A DNA stretch of 64,000 bases from CAVPKN01 sp964588495 (GCA_964588495.1 CAZPPS010000003.1:62001-126000); one strand, 5' to 3'; counted from the stretch's first letter, positions 51,161-60,352 are shown. Numbers and translations: made by a program. The notes: a model not told the origin generated them from the letters alone.

Positions 51161-52154
51161 AAACTCCATTTTATTTTCAATAACATGCTTGCTGGCCCTC
51201 GGCAAATGTTTGGGCCAGCAAGATCCACTTCCATCTTGGGAAGATGGATCTGCAAAACACGCTATCGTGGCATTTGTTCAAAACACTACCACAAAGGGAA
51301 GCGAAAATTACCTCAAACCCCAAGACCGTATTGCCGTTTTTGATCAAGATGGCACTTTGTGGGTGGAAAAACCCCTCTATACCCAGTCTTTCTTCGCTTT
51401 TGATACACTCTCATCTCTGTCTACACAACACCCTGAATGGAAAGACACCGAACCCTACCGATCTGTTCTTTCGGGCAATCTCAATGAAATCCAAAATTTT
51501 TCAATTCAGGATATAGCTAAAATCATTGAAGCTACCCATGCCAACATAACTGTCGATCAATTTAGAGAAGCGGTTCAAGACTGGCTCCAGCAAGCCGTCC
51601 ACCCAAGGTTTCAGAAACCCTTTACGGCTATCATTTATCAACCTATGCTTGAGGTGATTCAATATTTGAACACTCATGAATACAAGGTATATATTGTTTC
51701 AGGCGGTGGGCAAGATTTTATCAGAGCCTATTCAGAACAGGTATATGGAATCCCGCTTGAACACGTCATTGGCTCTGCGGGTAAAGTTAAATATGAGTAC
51801 CAAAACGGTTATCCTGTTCTTATAAAACTGCCCGAAATCCTGTTTATTGACGACAAACAAGGCAAACCCGAAGCTATCCATTTATTCATTGGCAAACGCC
51901 CTGTAGCCGCTTTTGGCAACTCTGATGGTGACCGACAAATGCTTGAATGGTCTCAGGCCCATAATGGAAAAAGTTTGCAGATTTTAGTACATCACGACGA
52001 TGCGATTCGAGAATATGCGTATGACAAAAATTCCAAAATAGGGCGGTTTTCTCAATCGCTTATGGATGAAGCTAAAGCAAGAAACTGGATTGTTGTAAGT
52101 ATGAAAAATGATTGGAAAATCATCTTTCCTTGGGAAAATCAGGTGCATCATTGA
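51150..52154 (+). CDS. Exported HAD-superfamily phosphatase
   Basis: 334 residues from the ATG at 51150, which gives the signal peptide MGIRNSILFSITCLLALGKCLG. DRIAVFDQDGTLWVEKP (DxDGT, about residue 57) is motif I, IVSGGGQDFIR motif II, and FGNSDGDRQML near residue 255 motif IV, as in phosphoserine-phosphatase-like HADs. It overlaps the sulfatase stop by 11 bases, so the two exported hydrolases are translated together; they might strip sulfate and phosphate from the same host-derived substrates. Confidence 0.88.
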   Translation: MGIRNSILFSITCLLALGKCLGQQDPLPSWEDGSAKHAIVAFVQNTTTKGSENYLKPQDRIAVFDQDGTLWVEKPLYTQSFFAFDTLSSLSTQHPEWKDTEPYRSVLSGNLNEIQNFSIQDIAKIIEATHANITVDQFREAVQDWLQQAVHPRFQKPFTAIIYQPMLEVIQYLNTHEYKVYIVSGGGQDFIRAYSEQVYGIPLEHVIGSAGKVKYEYQNGYPVLIKLPEILFIDDKQGKPEAIHLFIGKRPVAAFGNSDGDRQMLEWSQAHNGKSLQILVHHDDAIREYAYDKNSKIGRFSQSLMDEAKARNWIVVSMKNDWKIIFPWENQVHH

Positions 52155-52194
52155 AAACAATAAAAAAACTTCAGGCTTATTCCAAAAGAGCTTG

Positions 52195-53043
52195 TTAATC
52201 AGTTTGCAGGTGGGTCAGAAACTCGTTGAAAGCTGCTGCAACTTCGCTCGGATTTTCAATCCAGGGGAAATGTCCTGCGGCGCTAATTTCTCTTAGCAAA
52301 ATGTGATCTTGATTAAATTGTGGATGGTCTTTGAAGAGCCTGAGCGGTGTCAAATGATCTTCTTCACCTGAGAGAATCAACGTGGGCAAATTCTTGGGAA
52401 ACCATTTGGCTTTATAGGTTGCGTCAAAATGGGCTTCTGACCAATTGCAGGTTTCGTAGTTGTAAGGTAGCCCTTGTAAAAGCTTTCTTCCAACAGGCAG
52501 ACCTTTTTCAGTGAAAAAATAGGGAGCAGCTTCCACACTCAATTCTCGAAGAATTTCATTATTTGGATTGTTTTTGTAAATTTCGTCCAAATATTCGAGT
52601 TGAGGATTAGGGGATGCTTCAAACATCTTTGCTAGTTCCCCCTGCCAGGAAGCATCTGGAGAAGAATCCATTAAAACAAGACCCGACAATTTGTGTTCTA
52701 ACGAGGGAATGGAAAGGGCAAACATCCCTCCGCTCGAATGTCCCACAAGAATGACGTTATCTAAGGCGTCAACACCCTCTTCCAAGGCATCTCCCCATCT
52801 CGCAAAAGCCTCCACATTGTTTTCAAAAGTGTTGGAGCCATCCCCTGGAAAATCCACATGCCAGAGCGCACCCGGAAGACTTAGGGAAGCTGTCAAATGA
52901 ACAAGCGACTCAGAACCAAGCCCGGGCCCCCCGGGCAGAAAAAGCCAATTCCAAGCCTTTCCTCCCTTTGACTGAATCAACTGCAGACGGAGGCCATATT
53001 CATTCCAAAGATATTTTTTTGTCATAGCTTCCAATATTTTCAT
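52195..53043 (-). CDS. Alpha/beta hydrolase
   Basis: About 282 residues. LVGHSSGGMFAL (about residue 95) is the nucleophile elbow G-x-S-x-G; the oxyanion PGGPGLGS is near residue 38, the acid lies in ILSGEEDHLTPL and the catalytic His in AAGHFPWIENP, all in family order. The HGG-type PGGPG resembles proline iminopeptidases and related hydrolases. Cytosolic. The start may be 53043 or 53025 (the latter has GGAAG just upstream). It runs opposite the HAD gene and divergently from the NmrA-like gene. Confidence 0.86.
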   Translation of the reverse strand: MKILEAMTKKYLWNEYGLRLQLIQSKGGKAWNWLFLPGGPGLGSESLVHLTASLSLPGALWHVDFPGDGSNTFENNVEAFARWGDALEEGVDALDNVILVGHSSGGMFALSIPSLEHKLSGLVLMDSSPDASWQGELAKMFEASPNPQLEYLDEIYKNNPNNEILRELSVEAAPYFFTEKGLPVGRKLLQGLPYNYETCNWSEAHFDATYKAKWFPKNLPTLILSGEEDHLTPLRLFKDHPQFNQDHILLREISAAGHFPWIENPSEVAAAFNEFLTHLQTD

Positions 53044-53139
53044 TATCAAAAAATAATTGTCAAAGGTGGCTCTTCTATTTTTGTCCTGAGCTTTCAATTT
53101 ATTCGGGATTGGTACAAAAGGATGAATAAAGGATTTTTT

Positions 53140-53898
53140 ATGAAAATTGTTGTTGTTGGCGGTACTGGTCTTATAGGCTCACAGTTAATCAAAAAGCTGC
53201 AAGAAAAAGGGCATGAGGCCACTGCAGTTTCACGGAAAAACGGTGTGAATATCTTAACAGGCGAGGGTTTAGCCCAGGCTTTTAAAGGGGCAGCTGTGGT
53301 CGTCGATGTCTCAAACTCCCCTTCCTTTGAAGATCAAGCTGTTTTGGAATTTTTTCAAACTTCGACACGCAATCTTCTGAGATGCGAGCAAACATCAGGC
53401 GTCACTCACCACATCGCCCTCTCAGTTGTCGGCACAGATCAGTTGCAGGAAAGTGGCTATTTTCGGGCAAAACTTTTACAGGAAAACCTCATCAAGACCT
53501 CTGGAATTCCCTACACAATTGTTAGAGCCACCCAGTTTTTTGAATTTATAAAACAGATTGCAGAGTCCAGCCTTGTTGGAGACACCCTTCACGTCCCAGA
53601 GGCTTTCATACAACCGATTGCTTCAGAAGATGTAGCTGAATCACTTGCACAAACGGCTCTTCAAAAACCCAAAAATGGCATTCTTGATATCGCAGGCCCC
53701 AAACGGTTCCAATTTTCAGAAATCGCCCAAAAATATCTCAACTCTAACAATGATCCCCGCAAGATTATTTCTGATACGGAAGCCTCCTATTTTGGGACAA
53801 AAATTCAAGCCAACACCCTTGTCCCTCAAGGGGATGCTTGGCTTGGCTCTTCAACCTTTGAGAGTTGGTTGAATCACACTCAAGGCGTTAACAAATAG
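53140..53898 (+). CDS. NmrA/atypical SDR NAD(P)-binding protein
   Basis: 252 residues. IVVVGGTGLIGSQLIKKL (residues 2-19) is the NAD(P)-binding motif GGTGxxG of the atypical short-chain dehydrogenases; YFRAKLLQENLIKTSGIPYTIVRATQFFEF is the NmrA/HSCARG-type middle. The catalytic Tyr-Lys pair of classical SDRs is not clear, so it may sense NADPH rather than catalyse. The start at 53140 has AAGGA six bases upstream. Confidence 0.86.
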   Translation: MKIVVVGGTGLIGSQLIKKLQEKGHEATAVSRKNGVNILTGEGLAQAFKGAAVVVDVSNSPSFEDQAVLEFFQTSTRNLLRCEQTSGVTHHIALSVVGTDQLQESGYFRAKLLQENLIKTSGIPYTIVRATQFFEFIKQIAESSLVGDTLHVPEAFIQPIASEDVAESLAQTALQKPKNGILDIAGPKRFQFSEIAQKYLNSNNDPRKIISDTEASYFGTKIQANTLVPQGDAWLGSSTFESWLNHTQGVNK

Positions 53899-54052
53899 GG
53901 CCTGGGTTAGGGTCAGAGTCGTTTGTTCTCCTACGAGGAAATGTAAAGAGCACACATCCAGCCAGTATGGAATTGCATTTTTAAAAAAATCTTGACTTTC
54001 AACCTAAAATTTTTAACCATGAATTTTTTCGTATCTAACAAGGAAAATAGAC

Positions 54053-54787
54053 ATGATTAAGACATTAATTGTTTTATTATTGGCATCTACATCTGCAATA
54101 GCACAGGTGCCATGCTGCGCACAATTTGGCGGCTGGTATGCCGGTGCCAATATAGGCTGGGCTCATGATGATTATCAATTCGATGATGTGTATGGTCTAG
54201 GTCAGGCTATAGATTCTGGTTTGCCAAATAGCGTCAGGGCAGAAGATGACGGCGTCTTGGGTGGTGTGCAATTCGGTTATAACTGGCAGCCTTGTTGCTC
54301 CCTATTAGGTATAGAAGCAGATTTCAGCGGAACGAGCTTAAGACCTTCCGTGACGTTTAGGGACGGAGACTTTCCGTCTGCAGACACAACTAGAGCAATT
54401 AATCGAGTCAATTTTCTTGGCACTGTACGTGGACGCGCAGGTGTTGTGGTAGACCAGTTATTACTCTATGTAACTGGCGGTGTAGCTTATGCACACACTA
54501 AACAAACTTGGAAGATTTTTGAGGACGACCCCGCTGCCACAGAAACAATTAACAGTAAGCGCGTACGTGTGGGTGGTGTAGGAGGCTTTGGGGCAGAATG
54601 GGCGATCAATTGCTCCTTGAGTATCAAAGCTGAATTTCTCTACATTCACTTTGCGCAACACCGTAAACAATTTACTTCCGTCGTTCACAATCCTGGGATA
54701 AGCTACCGTTTTCATAGCCATGAATCCCAGGCTATCGGTCGCGTCGGCTTTAACTATAGATGGGGCAATCGATTGGGTTGCTGCTGA
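54053..54787 (+). CDS. Outer membrane beta-barrel protein (Omp25/31-like porin family)
   Basis: 244 residues with a signal peptide (MIKTLIVLLLASTSAIAQ). GGWYAGANIGWAHDD right after cleavage, GGVQFGYNWQ, GTVRGRAGVVVDQLLLYVTGGVAYAHT and the closing RVGFNYRWGN follow the eight-strand OMP_b-brl pattern known from Brucella and Legionella-type proteins. Cys pairs (CC at about 21, 82 and at the very end) are odd for the family but in keeping with a chlamydial disulfide-linked envelope. AAGGA lies upstream and a good terminator at 54804. Probably acquired, then adapted. Confidence 0.85.
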   Translation: MIKTLIVLLLASTSAIAQVPCCAQFGGWYAGANIGWAHDDYQFDDVYGLGQAIDSGLPNSVRAEDDGVLGGVQFGYNWQPCCSLLGIEADFSGTSLRPSVTFRDGDFPSADTTRAINRVNFLGTVRGRAGVVVDQLLLYVTGGVAYAHTKQTWKIFEDDPAATETINSKRVRVGGVGGFGAEWAINCSLSIKAEFLYIHFAQHRKQFTSVVHNPGISYRFHSHESQAIGRVGFNYRWGNRLGCC

Positions 54788-54803
54788 AAACCCATAAAAA
54801 ACT

Positions 54804-54829
54804 GCGCAGGCATTTAGCCTGCGCTTTTT
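54804..54829 (+). terminator. Terminator of the beta-barrel OMP gene
   Basis: GCGCAGGC-ATTTA-GCCTGCGC followed by five T. It also separates this gene from the converging NTT transporter. Confidence 0.92.
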
Positions 54830-54863
54830 CTCTTCCACAGGAAAACGTTTTGCACTCCAAACG

Positions 54864-56249
54864 TTAACAAATAACCGTTTTTTCCTTGATTGCCCGCTTG
54901 AAGGACTTTGCCAGAAAAATCGCCACGATTAGCCAGAGGCCGAGGAGTGGGAAACAGAGAACTCCGCTCAGCATTAAGTAGTGAGCCCTTCCAGCAAGTG
55001 TTCCAAATAAGCCTTGTAAAGGGGCAAGGGTCATATTAAACATAGAGCCTGCCTGTTTAGAAAGCCTTGAGCCAAACGTCTCTATCCAGCTTCCTGCTTT
55101 AAATTTCACGTCGGCAGTGGTTGGGATATAGAGCTGTTTTAAAGCGGGGCCATTCAACGCATAGTTAATGGCTTTTGAGCCCACCATCAGAACAAACAGG
55201 AAATTCAATGAATGGAGGCTTAAAAAACCTGTCAGTGCTATTGCCACAATAATGGGCATTGCTGCCAAGGCAACGCCAATCCCTAAGAAACGGGTGACAT
55301 TGCTGATGCCGAGCAGCAAGCATAAAAGGGAGACAATGTTAACGCTTGAGCCGTAGATGCTCAAATAGTTAGTTAAAGCAACGCCTGAGTATTCCACGCT
55401 TGCGGCGATTTTGAAATTGAAATCAAAAATCGTGATGACCACTTCGTAGATAAAGTTAGCCGCAAAGATTCCCAAAAGGTACTTATTTTTGAGCAAAAGC
55501 TTCAATCCTTCTAAAAAGCCAGGCTCCTGCTTCTCTTCTTCCGATTTTTCATTTTTTCCGTGGAAAGCTTGGAGCAGTTCTTTAGGAGTCGCCCTTAAAA
55601 AGTAGCGGACGAGGGGGATGATCAATAAGATCAATAGACCCAGAATCATCATCGACAAGGCATCTGTTTTAAGCCCCAGGCGGTGCGGCAATCCACCAAT
55701 GCTATAAGGGAAAATAATTCCGCCCAGCTGCCCGATAGCTACGACTAAGGGGAAGCCCCGTTTTGCAGAAATGGGCTCTGTTGTATTGGCAGAAAACGCC
55801 CAAAAAAGGGCCACAACCAAAGAGCCAAAGCTTTCTACAAAGATATACCAGATATATCCTAAAACCTTTGTTCCAAGGGAAAAATGATCAGCCGAGCCTT
55901 GAACAAGCCACATCAGAGCACTAAAAAACAAGACAGAGAGGCCATAAAATGTGGGCAGAAGAATTAACATTTTTTCTTTAGACGTTCTTTCCAGCAATTT
56001 CGTATAAAACATCACAAGAGGCAAAAGAGCTAAGACTGAAATTGTTTTGGCAAAAGGGAGCTGCAGCTTGCCAGCGAGTTGAATAAAGATCGCGTCTTTT
56101 AAGGGACGCAGCGTCCAATAAACGCCAATAATCAGGGCAAAAATTGCTCCCATTCTAAGAAATTTTTTAAATTCTTCCCGTTCGAAATTCCCAAAGTTAA
56201 AGCGACACATCCATTGGAAAAATCGGAGTATCCCGTTCGTTTTATCCAT
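54864..56249 (-). CDS. ATP/ADP translocase (NTT family nucleotide transporter)
   Basis: Inner-membrane nucleotide transporter of the NTT family (plastids, Chlamydiae, Rickettsiae), exchanging host ATP for ADP or importing other nucleotides. About 461 residues and 11-12 membrane helices. FLRMGAIFALIIGVYWTLRPLKDAIF (residues 32-57) is the family N-terminal signature; YALNGPALKQLYIPTTADVKFKAGSWIETFG near residue 375 is the conserved late segment. The start at 56249 follows GGAGG. A LysR regulator is divergent from it across 113 bases. Which nucleotides are carried cannot be read from the sequence. Confidence 0.93.
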   Translation of the reverse strand: MDKTNGILRFFQWMCRFNFGNFEREEFKKFLRMGAIFALIIGVYWTLRPLKDAIFIQLAGKLQLPFAKTISVLALLPLVMFYTKLLERTSKEKMLILLPTFYGLSVLFFSALMWLVQGSADHFSLGTKVLGYIWYIFVESFGSLVVALFWAFSANTTEPISAKRGFPLVVAIGQLGGIIFPYSIGGLPHRLGLKTDALSMMILGLLILLIIPLVRYFLRATPKELLQAFHGKNEKSEEEKQEPGFLEGLKLLLKNKYLLGIFAANFIYEVVITIFDFNFKIAASVEYSGVALTNYLSIYGSSVNIVSLLCLLLGISNVTRFLGIGVALAAMPIIVAIALTGFLSLHSLNFLFVLMVGSKAINYALNGPALKQLYIPTTADVKFKAGSWIETFGSRLSKQAGSMFNMTLAPLQGLFGTLAGRAHYLMLSGVLCFPLLGLWLIVAIFLAKSFKRAIKEKTVIC

Positions 56250-56327
56250 AAATTCCACCTCCATGTGGTAAAATCCAGCATAATCGCTTTGTTTTTATTT
56301 GGATTGTCGATATATTTGATTTTTAAT

Positions 56328-56342
56328 ATCGAAAAAATCGAT
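56328..56342. promoter_or_regulatory. LysR-type box between NTT and lysR genes
   Basis: ATCGA-AAAAA-TCGAT, a palindrome containing T-N11-A, the classical LysR-family site, in the 113-base divergent spacer. It is 20 bases before the lysR start codon. Confidence 0.55.
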
Positions 56343-56362
56343 TTGAGGAATGCAGTTTGGTT

Positions 56363-57229
56363 ATGAAAGAATCAGCGCAATTTGAGGAAGAACTCTTGCA
56401 AAAGATCGAAAGCTCTTTGAAAAACTTGCGCATTGCTGATGTTGAAATTTTTATAACTGCTGCCCACACCAAAAACCTCGGAAAATCGGCAGTCTTTCAC
56501 CATTTGAGCCAAAGCGCTGCCAGCACTGCGATTCAACGTGTCGAATCAGCTTTTGGCATTTCCCTATGTACCCACGAAAAACGGCAATTCCGACTCACAC
56601 GGGAAGGTCAAATTTTGTTCCCCCGTATCGAAAATTGGGTTAAACAGCTCCGCGATCTGATTGTTTCCAAAGATCAAATCCCCATCCGCCTTGTCACCAC
56701 CCATTCGCTTGCCCAAATTGCGGTTCCTCCATTACTTGCCTTTGAAAACATTGAATTTAAACACATGCGTCCCGATCAGTCCTACGCCGCTATTTTGCAA
56801 GGGGAAGCCGATATCGCCCTGGTTTTGGATAACGCCCCCTGGAAAGGAGTGGTAGCCGCTGAAATTGGAAGGGGCGATTTTCAGCTCTATTCCAAAGAAA
56901 AAGAAATCTCCATGAAACCTGTCTTATTGCCAGAAGATCAAATGGAGGTTTTGTCACTTCAACAAAGCTGGCTTCAAGCACATGGGTATTCAATCCCTGT
57001 CAAATCCCGCATCCCGAGCTGGTCGTTGATTGCCAACATCTGTTCAAACTCCTCAGAGGTAGGCTTCCTCCCCGATTTTTTGGGCAAAAAACTCGGCCTC
57101 CACCCCGTCCTTTGGCAGCCCGCGACGTCACAATACCGCGTTCTTGCCATCTACCGAAGCGCGGGCAAGCACTTACAGGAACGCTTTGACTACCTTCTCC
57201 CCGAATTGCGCCGCGTGTTTACTCTTTGA
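56363..57229 (+). CDS. LysR-family transcriptional regulator
   Basis: 288 residues. The helix-turn-helix region (about residues 25-75) reads VEIFITAAHTKNLGKSAVFHHLSQSAASTAIQRVESAFG, as in LysR proteins, preceded by a 20-residue helical extension that most lack. The C-terminal effector-binding domain is PBP2-like (IRLVTTHSLAQIAVPPLLAF...). Divergent from the NTT gene and next to a T-N11-A palindrome, so it probably controls that transporter, itself, or both. Chlamydia itself has very few such regulators. Confidence 0.9.
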   Translation: MKESAQFEEELLQKIESSLKNLRIADVEIFITAAHTKNLGKSAVFHHLSQSAASTAIQRVESAFGISLCTHEKRQFRLTREGQILFPRIENWVKQLRDLIVSKDQIPIRLVTTHSLAQIAVPPLLAFENIEFKHMRPDQSYAAILQGEADIALVLDNAPWKGVVAAEIGRGDFQLYSKEKEISMKPVLLPEDQMEVLSLQQSWLQAHGYSIPVKSRIPSWSLIANICSNSSEVGFLPDFLGKKLGLHPVLWQPATSQYRVLAIYRSAGKHLQERFDYLLPELRRVFTL

Positions 57230-57287
57230 AAAAAAGTGCAATAAATGACTGATTCCTAGATACTATCTTGAAAAAAAGGATCATTTT

Positions 57288-58019
57288 ATGAGCGAATCTG
57301 TTTCTGCCTATTCTTTATTTAAAGTTTCATATCAAAGCAGCCTGGTTGATAAACCCGAAAATGCAAAGATCACTTGCCTGCACGATTTACCAGGAATGAT
57401 CGGCAAGGATCTCAAGCTTAAAAATGCAAATCTGATTGATGAAATCAAAAGAAGTAATCCTGAAAGCAAAGTGGTTGTCCTGGTTGAAAATGTCAAAAGT
57501 TTTGTGGCAGTCCACCAAAAACAACATCAACAAACCTTTTACTGCCATGAAGAGCTGGAAGTGATCGGTTGGGATTTGGGAGCTGCCTATGAATATGTCG
57601 ATCTTTCTGAAGAAAATCGGGAGCTCTTTAAAAATTGCATGAGTCACTTTGATGAAGATCATCTCGCACTATTGGACATCGACCTGGATAATCCCAAAGA
57701 AACATTGAAATCGAACGAATGGACAGAAAGACAAGCTCAAGGCCAAAAACATCTAACACTTTGTCTTGAGAAAAACATCATCAATCTTGCTGAAAAAGAC
57801 TGCAAAGCAAAGACCTCTATGCGGCTTGAAAAAATGATCGAAACCATTCAGACAGCTTTGAAGGCTTATGACAAAATCATCATCATCACGAATTGCCCCT
57901 TTCCAGTGATTCACATAGATCCTATGACAAGCATTAGATCTGGAACAGGTTATGAGTTTTTGCGCCAGCAGTCTACGGTCCAATTAAATCACAACGGCGT
58001 CAAACTTTATGGCGTGTAA
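57288..58019 (+). CDS. Hypothetical protein, 243 aa
   Basis: Not recognised. Soluble, acidic, no signal peptide or membrane helix. The middle (VVVLVENVKSFVAVHQ, residues 63-78) and end (DKIIIITNCPFPVIHIDP, about 204-221) look like buried beta strands of an alpha/beta fold; an acidic helix-rich stretch lies between. ATG preceded by AAGGATCATTTT. It has its own spacing from lysR (58 bases) and converges on the Fic-type remnant. Could be an effector or an enzyme of unknown type. Confidence 0.7.
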   Translation: MSESVSAYSLFKVSYQSSLVDKPENAKITCLHDLPGMIGKDLKLKNANLIDEIKRSNPESKVVVLVENVKSFVAVHQKQHQQTFYCHEELEVIGWDLGAAYEYVDLSEENRELFKNCMSHFDEDHLALLDIDLDNPKETLKSNEWTERQAQGQKHLTLCLEKNIINLAEKDCKAKTSMRLEKMIETIQTALKAYDKIIIITNCPFPVIHIDPMTSIRSGTGYEFLRQQSTVQLNHNGVKLYGV

Positions 58020-58038
58020 GCGCGCCTTGGAACTCCAT

Positions 58039-58335
58039 TTAATCTGAACTCTGGCGACTTTCTTGCTTTGCCTCAATTTTTTCTATAAAATTGTCTGCAG
58101 AGACAAAATAGAATGCTTTCCCTTTTTTAATGGATTTGAGCCATTTTTTTTCGACAAGATCTCGCAAATCCTGTCTTGCTGTTTGATAAGCCAACTTATT
58201 AAGCCTTTGATGCGCTTTGATCGTGAGGACATCCTGGGGATTTGATAATAAATGCTGTATAATTTGCGTCTGACGTAAATCTAACTCAGGATGCTCAATA
58301 AGATCGTTGCGAAAAGTGCTGTTCGGCTTTTTCAA
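58039..58335 (-). pseudogene. Remnant of a Fic-family protein: C-terminal winged-helix part
   Basis: About 98 codons whose product ends TARQDLRDLVEKKWLKSIKKGKAFYF, the C-terminal winged helix typical of Fic (AMP-transferase) proteins. There is no HPFxxGNGR Fic motif anywhere upstream. The frame opens only at a TTG; in the next frame, immediately upstream, the codons KIFYFFKDPEIQGLIEKAEQ also look like protein, so one frameshift plus a large deletion probably broke the gene. Two palindromes lie upstream. It may alternatively survive as a small DNA-binding protein. Confidence 0.55.
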
Positions 58336-58393
58336 TAAGACCCTGGATTTCAGGATCTTTAAAAAAATAGAAAATCTTATGATCTACTAAAAT

Positions 58394-58460
58394 GTACTAA
58401 TTTATGACAAATTAGTACGTTTTTCTCCTTAATCTACTAATTTGTCACAAATTGGTAGAT
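58394..58460. promoter_or_regulatory. Twin palindromes, probable operators of the Fic-type gene
   Basis: GTACTAATTT-ATGAC-AAATTAGTAC (58394-58418) is perfect; ATCTACTAATTTGT-C-ACAAATTGGTAGAT (58432-58460) has one mismatch. Both share the core CTAATTT. They lie just upstream of the minus-strand winged-helix gene, so self-repression is likely. The 380-base gap also holds the family E copy at 58530. Confidence 0.65.
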
Positions 58461-58529
58461 TTTGACAGGATCAGAACTTGGCAAATGATCCCTTAGCGGT
58501 TACTGAAGTAACCCCTTTGAACCTTATTT

Positions 58530-58695
58530 AACCTGAGTTTTGGGTTATTTTTCCTCGTAATCAGCGGATTTTTGTGAGGCAAAATCGCAATTTTTTGCGA
58601 AGCTCATAGCTGAAAGCGCTATTTGCGAGCAAAAAAGTGCGATTTGGGCCACAAAAATCCCTGAGGATGAGGAAAAAGAACCCTAAAAATCAGGT
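58530..58695. mobile_element. 166-bp MITE-like element, family E, with a second partial end
   Basis: Starts AACCTGAGTTTTGGG and ends AAATCAGGT, flanked by ATTT on both sides (58526-58529, 58696-58699). Immediately after, AACCTGAGTTTTAGGGTTAT (58700-58719) is the left end of another copy, and the NhaP stop codon lies inside it. The interior matches the other copies. Confidence 0.8.
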
Positions 58696-58715
58696 ATTTA
58701 ACCTGAGTTTTAGGG

Positions 58716-60299
58716 TTATTTGAGCTGGGCGCGGGTGATGTGGGTTTCTGCCACATCTAGTTCATGTTCTAGCTTGCGGAAGAGTCTGTCGTCGATGGTT
58801 TGTTTTTCCCACATGTTGAGAAGAGCATCCCTTTGGGATTTAAAGACTTTAATTCTGGCAGATTCTAAAGCAGACATTTTCTTCAGGTGGGAGCTTGAAA
58901 TTTCGTAGATAAAGCGCTGGATTTTGAAATAGCGGTTTAAAAAGGTGAACTCTTTTTCAGAGATGCTTCCCTTTAGGTGAAGTTTGCGCAGCTTTTCTTC
59001 TGCCACATGGATGAGCTCTTTTCTTGCCTGATGTGCCATTTGATGATCCTCATGCTCTTCGATTTTCAAGAGGCGGATCAGAAAGGATAGGGTGGAGCTT
59101 GGCAACAGAAGAGTCAGCAAAATCACCACGAAGGTCATAAATATGACAGCGTCCCTCCCCTCCATCAATGGAAGAGCAAGAGCTGCCGTTAAGGAGACAA
59201 TCCCCCGCATTCCTGACCAGCCGATGATGGCCGCTTCCCGCAAAATTTCAGGACAAAGTGTATCTCTTTTTGACATGCTGCGTGCTTTAATGTAGGCAAT
59301 ACCTGCTCTGGTATAAACCCAAATCAACCGGATGATGATAAGAGCCAAGGTAAAAAGGGCTCCATAGAGGGTATACTGCACCGTTTGGTGGATATCTCTT
59401 GTGATGGCAAACTCTCTGAGTTGGATGCCGATCAGGATAAAGACAAAACAGTTTAAGAGAATATTGTAGATATCCCAAAAAGAAAATCCAAAAATACGCC
59501 TCAATGAGGAGTGGTGTTTGGCAAGGATGCGGGCTCCAATCAGGCCGTTAACAACCACTGCCAGAACACCTGAGACCTGCAAAAGATCCGCTATGCGATA
59601 AGTTACGTAAGGGATGGAGAAAGAAAAAAGAACTGCCACAACAGGGCTCAAATACTTTCTCGAGAAATTTTGTAAGAGTAAGCCTAGGATAAGCCCTACA
59701 ACAATGCCACCTGCAACTGTTTTGACAAACTCAACGCTTGCCGTGTTTAGAGAAAATGTTCCTGACAGAAGTGCCACAACTGCCATTTTATACAGGACAA
59801 GCGCCGAGGCATCATTGACAAGGCTCTCCCCTTCAATAATGGCAACCACACGGGGCTTTACAGCAAATCGGCTCATAATCGCAGTGGCAGCCACCGCATC
59901 TGGAGGAGAAATGATCGCTCCAAAAGCAAAGCCCAAAGCCCAGGGAGCATCGGGAAAAATCCACTTGAAAATCACACCAATAACAAGGGTTGTCAAAAAA
60001 ACAAGCCCTAAAGCTAGCGAGAAGATCTCTTTCCAATTTCTGGTGAATTCCCGAAACGCAATGCCAAACGCTGCGTAGTACAAAATCGGCGGCAGAAATA
60101 CCACAAGCATCAAATTGGGATCAAAAGAGATCGATTCAATCCCAGGAATAAAGCCGATCATAGCACCGGCAACAACCAGAGCTACGGGATAGGGAATATG
60201 GAGTTTTTGAGCAATACCCACCAGCACCGTTGCCAGAAAAATCAATAGGATCAGAATGTGGAAAGTGGCCATTTCCTGGTTGTAATATTTACTTGTCAT
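58716..60299 (-). CDS. Na+/H+ antiporter, CPA1 (NhaP) family
   Basis: 527 residues with about 12 membrane helices followed by a cytosolic C-terminal domain of 120 residues. AFGAIISPPDAVAATAIM (about residues 127-144) has the ion-binding D of the CPA1 family, EGESLVNDASALVLYK (about 160) the ND motif, and GWSGMRGIVSLTAALALP (about 365) the conserved Arg. It exports Na+ for pH and salt balance. The start at 60299 is chosen over an internal ATG at 60272; neither has a good ribosome site. The stop lies inside a family E end. Confidence 0.92.
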   Translation of the reverse strand: MTSKYYNQEMATFHILILLIFLATVLVGIAQKLHIPYPVALVVAGAMIGFIPGIESISFDPNLMLVVFLPPILYYAAFGIAFREFTRNWKEIFSLALGLVFLTTLVIGVIFKWIFPDAPWALGFAFGAIISPPDAVAATAIMSRFAVKPRVVAIIEGESLVNDASALVLYKMAVVALLSGTFSLNTASVEFVKTVAGGIVVGLILGLLLQNFSRKYLSPVVAVLFSFSIPYVTYRIADLLQVSGVLAVVVNGLIGARILAKHHSSLRRIFGFSFWDIYNILLNCFVFILIGIQLREFAITRDIHQTVQYTLYGALFTLALIIIRLIWVYTRAGIAYIKARSMSKRDTLCPEILREAAIIGWSGMRGIVSLTAALALPLMEGRDAVIFMTFVVILLTLLLPSSTLSFLIRLLKIEEHEDHQMAHQARKELIHVAEEKLRKLHLKGSISEKEFTFLNRYFKIQRFIYEISSSHLKKMSALESARIKVFKSQRDALLNMWEKQTIDDRLFRKLEHELDVAETHITRAQLK

Positions 60300-60352
60300 T
60301 TTTTTCAAAAAATTGTTTTTATTCGCTTAAACAATTCCAAAAGGAAATAAGT

